Origin: Paenarthrobacter sp. A20
GTDB taxonomy: Bacteria; Actinomycetota; Actinomycetes; Actinomycetales; Micrococcaceae
Assembly (NCBI RefSeq): GCF_024168825.1
Contig: NZ_JALJWH010000001.1
Coordinates: 2,914,001 to 2,978,000 of the forward strand
Length of the DNA: 64,000 nt
Direction of reading: 5' to 3'
Below are positions 54,178 through 63,590 of the stretch, in pieces. Made by a program: the position numbers and the translations under genes. Under the pieces are notes generated by a model. It had not been told where the DNA came from. It was given only the letters and a program-made list of their open reading frames with translations, and searched no databases. Each line of letters begins with the position of its first letter. Position 1 is the stretch's first letter.

Positions 54178-56865
54178 ATGGTGGATCAGCCCGGCGTCGG
54201 CATTTATCCGGAATATTGGGAGGCCGATGTCGTGCTGCGCGATGGCGGGACAGCCCACCTTCGCCCCATCCGGCCCGAGGACGGCGACGCCTTGCAGGCG
54301 TTCCACGCGGGCCAATCGCAGGCTTCGATCTACATGCGGTTCTTTTCTTTCAAACCCCGGCTCTCGGGCAAGGAAGTGCGGCGCTTCACCGAAGTTGACC
54401 ACATCAACCGCGTGGCTTTCGTGATCACCATCGGCGGCGAAATCATGGGTATTGGCCGCTACGACCGGTTGGATGATCCCGACGAGGCTGAAGTCGCCTT
54501 CAACATTTCGGACGCCCACCAGGGCCGCGGGATCGGCTCCATCCTGCTTGAGCACCTTGCCGTTGCTGCCCGCGAGAACGGCATCCGGCGGTTCACCGCC
54601 GAGGTCCTTCCCGATAACCGGAAGATGCTGATGGTCTTTGCCGACGCCGGTTATGACCTCACCCGGCAATTCGACGACGGCGTGGTGAGCGTCGAGTTCA
54701 ACATCGACCCCACGGAGAAATCCAGGGCCGTGATGGAGTCCCGTGAGCACCGCGCGGAGGCGCGCAGCGTGCGCGACTTGTTGTCGCCGGCGTCGGTGGC
54801 CGTTATTGGGGCCAGCCGCAAGTGGGGAACCGTCGGGTATCAATTGCTCGAGCACATCATCGAAGGTGGCTTCACGGGTCCGGTCTACGCCGTCAACCCT
54901 GAGGCGTTCGAACTTGCCGGCATGGTCTCCTTCGGAAAATTGTCGGAAATTCCAGGTCCGGTCCAGCTGGCCATCATCGCGGTGCCCTACGAGGAAGTAC
55001 CCAAGGTGGTGGACGACTGCGCTGCCGCAGGCGTCAAGGGCATAGTGGTGGCCACTGCCGGTTTTGCCGACGACGGCGAGCGGGGCCTCGCGCGCCAGCA
55101 CGAGTTGGTGCGCCGCGCGAGGGCGAACGGCATGAGGGTGATCGGCCCGGAGTCCCTCGGAATACTCAACACCCACCCGTCCGTATCCCTCAATGCATCC
55201 ATGGCGCCCACCATGCCGCCGAGGGGGAGCCTGGGCCTGTTCAGCCAATCGGCCGCTGTGGGCATTGCCGTGTATGCGGCAGCCAGCCGCCGACGACTCG
55301 GATTGTCCTCGTTCCTCTCGGCCGGAAACCGCGCCGACGTTTCCGGCAACGACGCCATGCAGTACTGGGAGGACGACGCCGATACCTCCGCCGTGGGCCT
55401 GTACCTGGAGTCCATCGGTAACCCCCGTAAGTTTTCCCGCCTGGCGCGTCGGTTGTCCCGGAGCAAGCCGGTGATCGTTGCCAAGTCGGACGTGACGGGC
55501 CTGAGCCTGCCCCCCGGACATGAAGTGCGCACCACCCAGGCGCCTGCTGCCGCAGTGGATGCCATGATGCGCCAGGCCGGCGTCATCCGGGTTGAGACCA
55601 TTGAACAGCTCATGGACATCGCCCAGATCGTTTCATCCCAGGCGCTGCCGCAGGGCCCCGGCGTCGCCGTCTATTCCAACTCGGTAGCCCTCGGAAAAGT
55701 GGTGGCAGACAGCGCAGGACCCCTTGGACTGGACGTCAGCCGCTTGGTGACGGAGGTTGACCTCGACGCCGGCATGTCGCTTGCGCTCCCGGCACTTCGG
55801 AACAGCCTCATGGAAAGCCTCGCCGACGACTCCGTCCACGCGGTGATTGCCGCCCTTCTCCCTGCCCGCGGGCTCACGGTGGAAGCGTTGGCCGGTGTCC
55901 TGGCTGAATGTGCAGCGGAGGCTGGAAAGCCGGTTGTTGCGGCCTTCACCGGAATTCTTGACCCCTCCATGCATGTGGAAGGGATGCTAGGTGCTGCGGG
56001 CAGCCCCGTGCTTCCGTGCTACTCGAACGCCGGCGCCGCAGTGGCAGCGTTGGCCGCGATTGTTGGCTATGCCCAGTGGCGTGACAGGGACCAGGGCTTG
56101 TTCGTCGAACCGGACGGCTGCGACGTGGATGGCACCCGGGAAGCGCTGACGGCAATGCTGGCCGGTGTCACCGGCGAAAAGATCAGGAAGCTCGACGCCG
56201 GTGCTGCCGCGGCACTGCTTGCGGGTTACGGAATCAAGGTGGTGCCAACGCTTGGATTCGGCACCCCGGATGAAGCGGTGCAAGCGGCGGACTCAGTGGG
56301 CTGGCCCGTGGTCCTGAAGACCACCGATCCTGCGCTCCGGCACCGACTGGACCTGGGCGGTGTGCGGCTGGACATCCAGGACGCTGAGTCGCTGCGCCAG
56401 AACGTTGCGCAGATGCGGCGCGCGCTGGAACCCTACGGATCACCGTCGCTGGAGGTTCAGGCCATGGCTCCGGTGGGACAGGCCTGCACCTTCCGCGCCA
56501 TGGAGGATCCGTTGTTGGGACCTGTGCTTTCCTTTGGATTGGCAGGCGATGCAGTAAACCTGCTGGACGACTGGGCCCACCGGGTCCCGCCGCTCTCGGC
56601 TGCGGACCTGCATGACGTCATCCGTTCGCCGAGGGCCTCCCGGAAGCTGTTCGGTTACCAGGGGCTGCCTGCCGTGGATGTGGCCGCCTTGGAGGACATC
56701 GCCTCCAGGCTCGCCAAGTTGAAGGATGACCACCCGGGAATTGCACTCGTGGAATTCAATCCCGTCCTGGCCGGTCCCTCAGGCGCCACAATCCTCGGCG
56801 CCGAGGTCTGGATCGGCAATGCCGCGCAGCGTACCGACAGCGCTCGCCGTGCCATGCGAAGTTAG
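54178..56865 (+). CDS. Fused GNAT / NDP-forming acyl-CoA synthetase-like protein (Pat-like)
   Basis: An 895-residue fusion. The N-terminal GNAT domain holds ISDAHQGRGIGSILLEHLAV near residue 104. A CoA-binding domain follows (SVAVIGASRKWGTVGYQLLE near 203), then a succinyl-CoA-ligase-like domain, and a C-terminal ATP-grasp (GYGIKVVPTLGFGTPDEA, WPVVLKTTDPALRHR). This is the layout of actinobacterial protein lysine acetyltransferases such as PatA of Streptomyces. The usual phosphohistidine segment (SHTGS in related synthetases) reads PGHEVRTTQAP here, so the synthetase half may be catalytically altered. TAGGCT-n6-ATG suggests a leaderless start. Confidence 0.88.
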   Translation: MVDQPGVGIYPEYWEADVVLRDGGTAHLRPIRPEDGDALQAFHAGQSQASIYMRFFSFKPRLSGKEVRRFTEVDHINRVAFVITIGGEIMGIGRYDRLDDPDEAEVAFNISDAHQGRGIGSILLEHLAVAARENGIRRFTAEVLPDNRKMLMVFADAGYDLTRQFDDGVVSVEFNIDPTEKSRAVMESREHRAEARSVRDLLSPASVAVIGASRKWGTVGYQLLEHIIEGGFTGPVYAVNPEAFELAGMVSFGKLSEIPGPVQLAIIAVPYEEVPKVVDDCAAAGVKGIVVATAGFADDGERGLARQHELVRRARANGMRVIGPESLGILNTHPSVSLNASMAPTMPPRGSLGLFSQSAAVGIAVYAAASRRRLGLSSFLSAGNRADVSGNDAMQYWEDDADTSAVGLYLESIGNPRKFSRLARRLSRSKPVIVAKSDVTGLSLPPGHEVRTTQAPAAAVDAMMRQAGVIRVETIEQLMDIAQIVSSQALPQGPGVAVYSNSVALGKVVADSAGPLGLDVSRLVTEVDLDAGMSLALPALRNSLMESLADDSVHAVIAALLPARGLTVEALAGVLAECAAEAGKPVVAAFTGILDPSMHVEGMLGAAGSPVLPCYSNAGAAVAALAAIVGYAQWRDRDQGLFVEPDGCDVDGTREALTAMLAGVTGEKIRKLDAGAAAALLAGYGIKVVPTLGFGTPDEAVQAADSVGWPVVLKTTDPALRHRLDLGGVRLDIQDAESLRQNVAQMRRALEPYGSPSLEVQAMAPVGQACTFRAMEDPLLGPVLSFGLAGDAVNLLDDWAHRVPPLSAADLHDVIRSPRASRKLFGYQGLPAVDVAALEDIASRLAKLKDDHPGIALVEFNPVLAGPSGATILGAEVWIGNAAQRTDSARRAMRS

Positions 56866-56921
56866 CCACAGGGCGGAGCAGGCGGTTAGGAAGTCATCAA
56901 GCGATCTGTGAAAATGGGGGA

Positions 56922-57647
56922 ATGAGCACCCAGTCTCCGACGCCTCAATCACGCCCGTCCAACACCGGGCACCACCCAGCGCACAACCACAGCTCGCAGG
57001 GGCAGAGCCTGGACCAGGCGCTGCAGCAGGCAGGGTTTTACCCGCGGTTGGTGGCCGACGTCGTCGACGACGCCCTGGACGGCCGGGAGTGCCTTTCCCA
57101 CCTGGTCCATCTGGAGACACACTTCGACCGCGCCGAGGTCCGCAGGCATATCACCGTGTTGGTGCTCACCGAAGACATGTTGGTGATCACCCATGTTGAC
57201 GACCAGCAGCTGGATGAAGCCGGCGAGCAGATCGTCGCGCAGATTTCCACGGAGTCCGTACCGGTGGCACAGATCCGCTCGGTGGTCCTGAGCTACATGT
57301 ACTCCCAACCCCAGGACTACAAGCCCTCCGATCCTGTCCGGGAGCTCACGGTCTCCATCGCGTGGTCCGGCGGGCAGCGCCTGGACATGGGGCCGGCGAG
57401 TTGCGGAGACCCCCAATGCGAGGCCGACCACGGTTACAGCGGAACCATCGCGCAGGAAGACATTGTGCTGCGCATCAGCGCTGAAGCAGATGGACTGCAG
57501 GCGGTCCAGGATGCCAAGCTCTTTGCCCGCGCCCTACGCGCCGTCAATACGGGTAATCCAACTCCTGTCCAGCACCCCAGCATCCCCGCTCCACGGCCGC
57601 GTTCGGGCGTCTTCAGCAACCGCCTGAGCCGCGGACACCAGCGTTGA
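56922..57647 (+). CDS. DUF5998 family protein
   Basis: A 241-residue actinobacterial protein with no known function. After a His/Ser/Gln-rich 30-residue tail comes LDQALQQAGFYPRLVADVVD, then HITVLVLTEDMLVITHVDD and RSVVLSYMYSQPQDYKPSD. The C-terminal part, CGDPQCEADHGYSGTIAQED, carries Cys-x4-Cys and a conserved core ending VLRISAEADG. It is likely a single-domain cytosolic protein. The ATG at 56922 follows GGGGGA. Its last 4 nt overlap the next start (TTGA). Confidence 0.82.
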   Translation: MSTQSPTPQSRPSNTGHHPAHNHSSQGQSLDQALQQAGFYPRLVADVVDDALDGRECLSHLVHLETHFDRAEVRRHITVLVLTEDMLVITHVDDQQLDEAGEQIVAQISTESVPVAQIRSVVLSYMYSQPQDYKPSDPVRELTVSIAWSGGQRLDMGPASCGDPQCEADHGYSGTIAQEDIVLRISAEADGLQAVQDAKLFARALRAVNTGNPTPVQHPSIPAPRPRSGVFSNRLSRGHQR

Positions 57648-58873
57648 GGGAAACCGCACAGGGGCACGGAGACGCCTCTTCCGGGAGTGCGTCGGCGACC
57701 GATGTTCCCTCGGCACCGCTGTTCGGGAGCAAATCCATCGCGGAAGTTTTCACAAGTTCCGCAGCAGCGCTTGGAGTGCCCGGCTTCACCAACCACCTCC
57801 AGTTGCCGTCATCGAAGCGCGTCTGTGTTGTCCTGGCCGATGGTTTGGGTCGGAACCTTCTCAAGTCGAGGGTCTCCCACACGCCATTCCTCCGCTCAGT
57901 TCTCGCCGACGGGCAACGAAACACCCCGCAGTGGATCGACTCGGCATTCCCCAGCACAACGGCCGCGTCCCTCGCGAGCCTGGGCACCGGTTTGCCGGCC
58001 GGGCAACATGGCATGGTGGGCTATGACGTCCTTGATCCGGCGCAGGACAAGGTAGTCAACCTCCTGGGAAACTGGGACTCACAGGTGGACCCGGTGAAAT
58101 GGCAGCCCCATGCGACCATCTTTGAACGCCTCGCGGCAGAACTGGACGTCGTGACAGTCAGCCTGCCGCAGTTCGGCAACTCACCCATGACGCAAGCCGC
58201 GCTCCGGGGGAGCCGCTTTGTTGGCGGCACCACGCTGCATGCACGTACGGCCGCGGCCGCGGAAGCAATGTCCGGTGGCGGCCGCTCCTTGATGTATTTC
58301 TACGTCAATGAGCTGGACAAAGCCGGCCACCGCTACGGCTGCCAGTCGGATCGGTGGGAACACCAGCTCGAAGAACTCGACTCCACTGTGAAAAGGCTCT
58401 CCGCAACGCTGCCGACAGGCACCACCATCCTGCTCACCGGTGACCACGGCATGCTGGATGTTCCCGAATCCCAGCGGATCGACTACTCCGCTGACGAATC
58501 GCTGGTGGCCGGAGTCCGGCACACTGCCGGCGAGCCACGCATGGTGCATCTTTACCTTGAGCCTGACGCCACGGAGGCACACCGGGCCGCCCTCATCGCT
58601 GCCTGGCGCAGTCGTTTTGGCGAACGGATCTGGGCCTTCACCCGGGACCAGGCCGTGGACGCCGGGTTGTTCGGTGCGGTCCGCCCGGAAGTGTCACCCC
58701 GCATCGGCGACGTCATGATCGCCGCCCGCGACACCTTGGCGCTCTATGACACCCGCCGTGCCCGGCCCACATCGCTGGAGGTAGTGGGCCAACACGGCTC
58801 GTTGACCAAAGCCGAGCGCGAAGTTCCCTTGCTGTGCTTCCCCGCCGCAGGAAAGAAGGGCAAACGTGGCTGA
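57644..58873 (+). CDS. Alkaline-phosphatase-superfamily (nucleotide pyrophosphatase-like) hydrolase
   Basis: A 409-residue metal-dependent phosphodiesterase-like enzyme. VCVVLADGLGRNLLKSR holds the first Asp, SAFPSTTAASLASLGTGLPA the Thr nucleophile and GMVGYDVLDP the downstream strand. NELDKAGHRYGCQSDRWEHQ and LLTGDHGMLDVPESQRID contribute the other metal ligands. The pattern fits the NPP/phosphodiesterase branch; substrate unknown. The TTG start at 57644 overlaps the DUF5998 stop and needs checking. Its 3' end overlaps tdk by 8 nt, so DUF5998, this gene and tdk form an operon. Confidence 0.86.
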   Translation: MRETAQGHGDASSGSASATDVPSAPLFGSKSIAEVFTSSAAALGVPGFTNHLQLPSSKRVCVVLADGLGRNLLKSRVSHTPFLRSVLADGQRNTPQWIDSAFPSTTAASLASLGTGLPAGQHGMVGYDVLDPAQDKVVNLLGNWDSQVDPVKWQPHATIFERLAAELDVVTVSLPQFGNSPMTQAALRGSRFVGGTTLHARTAAAAEAMSGGGRSLMYFYVNELDKAGHRYGCQSDRWEHQLEELDSTVKRLSATLPTGTTILLTGDHGMLDVPESQRIDYSADESLVAGVRHTAGEPRMVHLYLEPDATEAHRAALIAAWRSRFGERIWAFTRDQAVDAGLFGAVRPEVSPRIGDVMIAARDTLALYDTRRARPTSLEVVGQHGSLTKAEREVPLLCFPAAGKKGKRG

Positions 58874-59618
58874 GCTGGTTTTCTTCTCAGGCACCATGGA
58901 CTGCGGTAAGTCCACCCTGGCCCTGCAGATGGACCACAACCACCGCGCAAGGGGCCGTGGAGGGGTCCGCTTCAGCTGCAACGACCGTGCCGGGGACTCT
59001 ACGATCTCCAGCAGGCTTGGCCTGCAAACAGACGCCGTTGAGGTTGAGCGCTGCACTGACTTTTGGGACGAAGTGGTGGTCCGTCGCACCAGCGGACTCC
59101 GTGTGGACTACCTCATTTGCGATGAAGCGCAGTTCTATTCGCCCGCCCAAGTGGAGCAGCTGGCCCGCGTGGTGGATGAGATGGAAGTGGACGTCTTCGC
59201 ATTCGGCATCACGTCCGACTTCCGCACCAGGCTGTTCCCTGGCTCGCAGCGGCTGATTGAGCTGGCCGACAAAGTCCAGGTGCTGCAGGTGGAAGCATTG
59301 TGCTGGTGTGGCCGCCGGGCAACGCAGAACGCCCGTACGTTGAACGGCATCATGGTGGTGGAAGGCGAGCAGGTAATGGTGGGCGACGTAGCTCCCACTG
59401 CCGACGACGACGAAGCCTCCGGGATCCCGGATACGGGTGCCGTGGGAGATGAAACCGTCGTGGGCTATGAGACATTGTGCCGGCGCCACTACATGCGTCG
59501 CGTCACGGCGCATGGCGCCAACCTGATGGCCGGAGCAGACCAGCCGCTGCCGTTCGACATTGATGCCTGTCTATGGCCGGGTGCGGGGGAGCTTCACCGC
59601 AGCCAAGCCTCCAGCTAG
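58866..59618 (+). CDS. tdk: Thymidine kinase
   Basis: Type II (zinc-containing) thymidine kinase for pyrimidine salvage; 250 residues, slightly long because of an Asp/Glu-rich insertion (APTADDDEASGIPDTG). P-loop GTMDCGKSTLALQM near residue 9, LICDEAQFYSPAQVEQ (Walker B) near 83, lasso FGITSDFRTRLFPGSQRL, and zinc ligands CWCGRRATQNAR plus TLCRRHYMRRV. The start GTG overlaps the upstream gene. The stop overlaps convergent sepH by 4 nt (CTAG). Confidence 0.95.
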   Translation: MAELVFFSGTMDCGKSTLALQMDHNHRARGRGGVRFSCNDRAGDSTISSRLGLQTDAVEVERCTDFWDEVVVRRTSGLRVDYLICDEAQFYSPAQVEQLARVVDEMEVDVFAFGITSDFRTRLFPGSQRLIELADKVQVLQVEALCWCGRRATQNARTLNGIMVVEGEQVMVGDVAPTADDDEASGIPDTGAVGDETVVGYETLCRRHYMRRVTAHGANLMAGADQPLPFDIDACLWPGAGELHRSQASS

Positions 59619-60967
59619 TCTCCGCGGGCTCCGAAAACGATCTCGTCCCAGCTGGGGATGCTGGACCTCTTTGGCCTTGAAGGCTGACGTTCCGCAGGTG
59701 CGTCAATGTCCTTGGAAACGTCGGAGTCCTTGGACTCATCCGCCGGTGTGCCGTCCTTGTGGTCTTCCGGCAAGGATTCCCCGCGTAGGGATTCTCCGCG
59801 CACGGGTTCACCCTCGGCGCGGGGCGCGCTGCCGCCACCCAGGAGTTCGTCAAGCCCAGCGGGCTTGCGGCCCGACAGGGACGTAACCGGACGAAGCGGG
59901 CTGGCTACTACCGTGATTTCGCGGGTCTCGGTGCTGACGCCGTCGTGGAGCTTCAGCGAATCGTCGTCGTCAGTGTCGTGTGACTCGAAGTGCCGGGGCG
60001 CCAGGCTCAGCCGGGACAACATGGACGGCCGCCCGTCCTTGCGAGGTGCTTCTTCTGCAACAGGCGTGGCTGGTTCGGGGTCTGCGGCGGCGGGTTCCTC
60101 GTGGATTTCATCCAGTTCCTCACCCGGCCGCGGGTGGGCGGCGGGAACATTGCTCAGCAGGACAGCGAGGGCGTCGTCCGCATCCTCGTCCACGCCCAGG
60201 CGCTGGCCGCGACGCGAACGGAGCATTTCCAGGAGGCTGTCCGATTCTTTCGCCGAGGCGCGGGCGGCCGTTTCGGCGTCCGATTCAAAGTCGAAAGGCC
60301 GGTCCGAGACGGCCGCAAGCCTGCGGGCTGGGACAGGTCCATCCAACGGTTCGAGTTCACTGAGCTGCTGGGCCCAGCGGTTGGCGTTCTGCAATGACTT
60401 GCGCTGCGGGCTGAAGGTCCACATGGCGGGAGGTTCCTCGCCGATGCTCCCGTGGGTGCCAGGAACGGTTTCGAAACGTGCGACGACGGTCCAGGAACCG
60501 TCTGGGCGGCGCCACGAGTCCCATTCGACCGTGGAGGAATCGATACCGTGGGCAGCGAGCCTGTGGTCCACCATTTCGCCCAGGGTGGCCGGGTTGTCGC
60601 CAAACGCCGAGCGATAGATGTCGTGGCCGGGGGCAGGGGAGGCAACCTCGATGTTCCGTGCTTGGCGGGCCACGTACTCACGCTCCGCGAGGACCGGGCC
60701 TTCGTAACGCTGGACGTTGGCAAGGGGGAGGCCTGACAGTTCCGCGACTTCCGCAGCCGTAGCTCCGCTGCGGATCCTGGACTGGATATCCCTGGGAGAC
60801 ATGGCGATGGGTGTGTTTGACGCACGGGCCGCCACTTGGGCAGGGGTCCGGCTCGCCGCGGCCCTCAAAGCCTCGTCGATCGGAAGCTGGAACATCGCAC
60901 CGCCGGGGCCGCTCAATAGCAGATGCCCGCCGTCGTCGTGGACGCCTACCAGTCGTAGATCCTGCAT
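59615..60967 (-). CDS. sepH: Septation protein SepH (DUF3071)
   Basis: Actinobacterial cell-division regulator reported to stimulate FtsZ assembly; 450 residues. The N-terminal DUF3071 domain begins MQDLRLVGVHDDGGHLLLSG and contains a helix-turn-helix-like segment IRSGATAAEVAELSGLPLAN near residues 80-100. WDSWRRPDGSWTVVARFETV follows. The rest is acidic and probably disordered, with a short repeat RGESLRGESLPE, and ends PSRPKRSSIPSWDEIVFGAR. The ATG at 60967 follows GGAGGG. Confidence 0.92.
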   Translation of the reverse strand: MQDLRLVGVHDDGGHLLLSGPGGAMFQLPIDEALRAAASRTPAQVAARASNTPIAMSPRDIQSRIRSGATAAEVAELSGLPLANVQRYEGPVLAEREYVARQARNIEVASPAPGHDIYRSAFGDNPATLGEMVDHRLAAHGIDSSTVEWDSWRRPDGSWTVVARFETVPGTHGSIGEEPPAMWTFSPQRKSLQNANRWAQQLSELEPLDGPVPARRLAAVSDRPFDFESDAETAARASAKESDSLLEMLRSRRGQRLGVDEDADDALAVLLSNVPAAHPRPGEELDEIHEEPAAADPEPATPVAEEAPRKDGRPSMLSRLSLAPRHFESHDTDDDDSLKLHDGVSTETREITVVASPLRPVTSLSGRKPAGLDELLGGGSAPRAEGEPVRGESLRGESLPEDHKDGTPADESKDSDVSKDIDAPAERQPSRPKRSSIPSWDEIVFGARGD

Positions 60968-61266
60968 AACACCCTCCACCACATGGCATAACTGACATTC
61001 GAAACTCTGCCACCCGTCGGGGTGTTTTCCTACTAGGAACGAGGGCGTGCCGTGATATTCCGGTGAAAGCGGCATGATCCGGAGTACTTTCGGGCCAAGG
61101 CAGGGACTATGGACTTTTCCAAACCGTGGGAGGACAATCTGGCCGATATCGGGCACAAATCCGGGGCGTCCGGCGTTGCACCCTTACACCGGCGGCGGAC
61201 GTACCGCCGGGATCCACCCGAAAAAGGTATCCCACCCACAGCGTGTATGGAGGATGAGGAAGGACC
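60968..61266. other. Divergent intergenic region between sepH and DUF4193
   Basis: No gene or RNA element supported. GCGGCGGACGTACCGCC forms a small dyad near 61190. Confidence 0.4.
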
Positions 61267-61566
61267 ATGGCCACCGATTACGATGCTCCGCGAAAGACCG
61301 AGGAAGACGTCAGTGAGGATTCCCTTGAGGAACTTAAGACGCGCCAGTCGGGGAAGCAATCCTCCGCGGTGGACGTCGATGAGACCGAACTGGCTGACGG
61401 CTTCGAACTGCCGGGAGCGGATCTCTCCGGAGAAGAGCTCCTTATCCAGGTCATGCCACCGCAGGCGGACGAATTCACCTGCTTCAACTGTTTCCTCGTC
61501 AAGCACAGGTCCCAGATCGCTACAGAGCGGGGCGGCCACCTGTATTGCAAGGAGTGCGAGAGCTAG
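61267..61566 (+). CDS. DUF4193 family protein
   Basis: A 99-residue conserved actinobacterial protein (as Rv2699c). The acidic N-terminus YDAPRKTEEDVSEDSLEELK is followed by a zinc-ribbon-like CFNCFLVKHRSQIA with its partner YCKECES. Function unknown. The ATG at 61267 is preceded by GAGGAAGG. Next to DUF3093 and dut as in M. tuberculosis. Confidence 0.9.
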   Translation: MATDYDAPRKTEEDVSEDSLEELKTRQSGKQSSAVDVDETELADGFELPGADLSGEELLIQVMPPQADEFTCFNCFLVKHRSQIATERGGHLYCKECES

Positions 61567-61586
61567 GTGTACTGTCCCGGCCGGTG

Positions 61587-62084
61587 TTAGTCCCGCGGGG
61601 CGCTCAGGGCGGTGACAAGCTCATCGGGCCGGCGGGACGACGCGAGCCAGTACGGAGTACGGTCAGCTGGATCCGTGATTTCAATCTTGACCACAGGGTC
61701 AATCCAGCCACGGAAGCACATGTAGGCCAGTCCATTGAGGCGCGGGCCCCGCTCGGCTGTAGCTTCCGCCTTCTTGAAGGCCTGGACAGAGCCTACGAAC
61801 TTGCGGTCGATGCTTGCCCTGCCAACCCGGACCGTGTCGGCAGTGACGGTGATGGTGGGCGTGGAGAGCACCAACATGATGGTCATGATGGCCAGCAGGA
61901 CCAGGGCGGCAATGATGCCCGTGGCTGCGCTGATGGGGCCAAACATCAGGACGCCCGCGCCCGACAGGCCAACCACCACAACCCAGATCCACACTGACGG
62001 CCACAGCTTTTCGGTGTACAGGACCTCGGAGGCTGAGGGGGTGTTCCGGGCAGGCACAGGGGAGGACTGGTCAGGCGTAGGCAT
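61587..62084 (-). CDS. DUF3093 membrane protein
   Basis: A 165-residue protein with two adjacent membrane helices: SVWIWVVVVGLSGAGVLMFG and SAATGIIAALVLLAIMTIML. A beta-rich domain follows (PTITVTADTVRVGRASIDRK, YMCFRGWIDPVVKIEITDPA) and RPDELVTAL ends it. DUF3093 proteins are conserved next to dut in actinobacteria; function unknown. The minus-strand TAAGCT (62091-62096) stands 6 nt from the ATG, while GGAGGC is also present, so it could be leaderless or use that site. Confidence 0.9.
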   Translation of the reverse strand: MPTPDQSSPVPARNTPSASEVLYTEKLWPSVWIWVVVVGLSGAGVLMFGPISAATGIIAALVLLAIMTIMLVLSTPTITVTADTVRVGRASIDRKFVGSVQAFKKAEATAERGPRLNGLAYMCFRGWIDPVVKIEITDPADRTPYWLASSRRPDELVTALSAPRD

Positions 62085-62187
62085 GCCTCCAGCTTATCGG
62101 GCCGTGGACTGCCGCGGCGCCCAGGGTCACGCCTGCCGCTGACATGGGCGGTCCTGCTGGTGGCCGCTCCCCGTAGAATGGACCACT

Positions 62188-62727
62188 GTGAGCAATGAGA
62201 CCGCAGTATTCAGTTCAGACGCCGCCCCTTCAGCCGTGGAGGCAGGTGATGCCCGCGCAGCCTACGGCGCACCTACTTTGGACGTGCAGCTGAAAATGCT
62301 CGACGGCGGTTTGGAAGCCCCGTCCTACGCGCACCCAGGCGACGCAGGCGCGGACCTCCGGGCCCGTGAGGATGTGCACCTCGCCCCCGGTGAACGCAAA
62401 CTCGTTCCCACCGGCGTCTCCATCGCACTGCCGGACGGATTTGTGGCGCTCATCCACCCCCGTTCAGGCCTGGCCACCAAGCATGGACTCACCGTGGTGA
62501 ACGCTCCAGGCACTGTGGACGCAGGCTACCGTGGCGAAATCGCAGTCACGCTGCTGAACACCGACCAAAACCATGCCATTGACCTCAAACGCGGCGATAG
62601 AATTGCACAAATGGTGATTCAGCGCGTCGAATACGCGCGTTTCGTGACCGTTGACCAACTGTCTGAATCTGTTCGGGGATCCGGCGGCTTCGGGTCCACT
62701 GGCGGCTTTAGCGCCCCGAAAGCCTAA
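62188..62727 (+). CDS. dut: Deoxyuridine 5'-triphosphate nucleotidohydrolase
   Basis: Hydrolyses dUTP to dUMP and pyrophosphate, keeping uracil out of DNA. The 179-residue protein has a 37-residue N-terminal extension before the trimeric dUTPase motifs: AGADLRA (1), PRSGLATKHGL (2), NAPGTVDAGYRGEIAV (3), RIAQMVIQ (4) and RGSGGFGSTG (5). The GTG at 62188 is 8 nt after TAGAAT, so it may be leaderless or nearly so. Confidence 0.97.
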   Translation: MSNETAVFSSDAAPSAVEAGDARAAYGAPTLDVQLKMLDGGLEAPSYAHPGDAGADLRAREDVHLAPGERKLVPTGVSIALPDGFVALIHPRSGLATKHGLTVVNAPGTVDAGYRGEIAVTLLNTDQNHAIDLKRGDRIAQMVIQRVEYARFVTVDQLSESVRGSGGFGSTGGFSAPKA

Positions 62728-62846
62728 GCAAACTGCTGAACCCGCCGCGTGTCGCAGGCTACCGCTTGCCTCAATGGCGTGGGTTATCGCGGTTTATCGT
62801 GGTTGCGGTTTACTTGGGGATAGACCACTACTAAGGAGAAAACCCA

Positions 62847-63590
62847 ATGCTTTTTGGGCGCGGCAAGAAGTCCAAGGACGATCGGTCGGAATCGGCCGGC
62901 ACCGTCGGGGAACCGGGGGTCGAGGCACAAGGCCCGGAATCAGGCCAGGCAGGCACGCCTGGTGATTTCCGGCTCGCCAAAGGCCCCTTGGACATAGACG
63001 AGATCGAGGACCATGACGGCTACGTCGACCTCGGTGCGCTCCTGATCGCACCGGCCGAAGGTCTCCAGCTGAGGCTTGAAGTGGAAGAAGCCACCCAACG
63101 CGTGGTGGCAGTGACCATGGACCTCAACGGTTCCAGCCTGCAGCTCCAGGCGTTTGCGGCCCCCCGTTCCGAAGGCCTGTGGGACGAGATCCGGGAACAG
63201 ATCACTCAGTCCGTGACGAGCCAGGGCGGGGAAACGGAAGAAATCTCCGGGACCTTCGGTACTGAGCTCGTCGCGAAGCTGCCAGCCGAAGCCGCCGATG
63301 GCAGCCGCGGCTTCCGGGCAGCCCGCTTTATGGGCGTGGACGGGCCGCGCTGGTTCCTCCGTGGTGTCCTTGGAGGACCGGCTGCCTTGGAACGTGAGGC
63401 CGCTACGGGTCTGGAAGAGCTTTTCCGCCGTGTGGTCGTTGTCCGTGGCGACAACCCGATGCCGCCCCGGGAACTTCTCCAGCTCCGCCTGCCCAAGGAC
63501 GCTGCAGTGCCCGGGCAAGCCGGCGCCCCGCAAGGTGCCCCCGTGATGGAGCAGCCGGAGCGAGGGCCGGAGATCACCCAGATTGGCTGA
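62847..63590 (+). CDS. DUF3710 family protein
   Basis: A 247-residue conserved actinobacterial protein (as Rv2696c). The N-terminus FGRGKKSKDDRSES is Lys-rich. The DUF3710 core includes YVDLGALLIAPAEGLQLRLE, LQAFAAPRSEGLWDEIREQI and GPRWFLRGVLGGPAALEREA. No catalytic motif is known. AAGGAG precedes the ATG. It overlaps the next gene by 8 nt, forming an operon with the OB-fold and probable DUF3159 genes. Confidence 0.9.
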   Translation: MLFGRGKKSKDDRSESAGTVGEPGVEAQGPESGQAGTPGDFRLAKGPLDIDEIEDHDGYVDLGALLIAPAEGLQLRLEVEEATQRVVAVTMDLNGSSLQLQAFAAPRSEGLWDEIREQITQSVTSQGGETEEISGTFGTELVAKLPAEAADGSRGFRAARFMGVDGPRWFLRGVLGGPAALEREAATGLEELFRRVVVVRGDNPMPPRELLQLRLPKDAAVPGQAGAPQGAPVMEQPERGPEITQIG

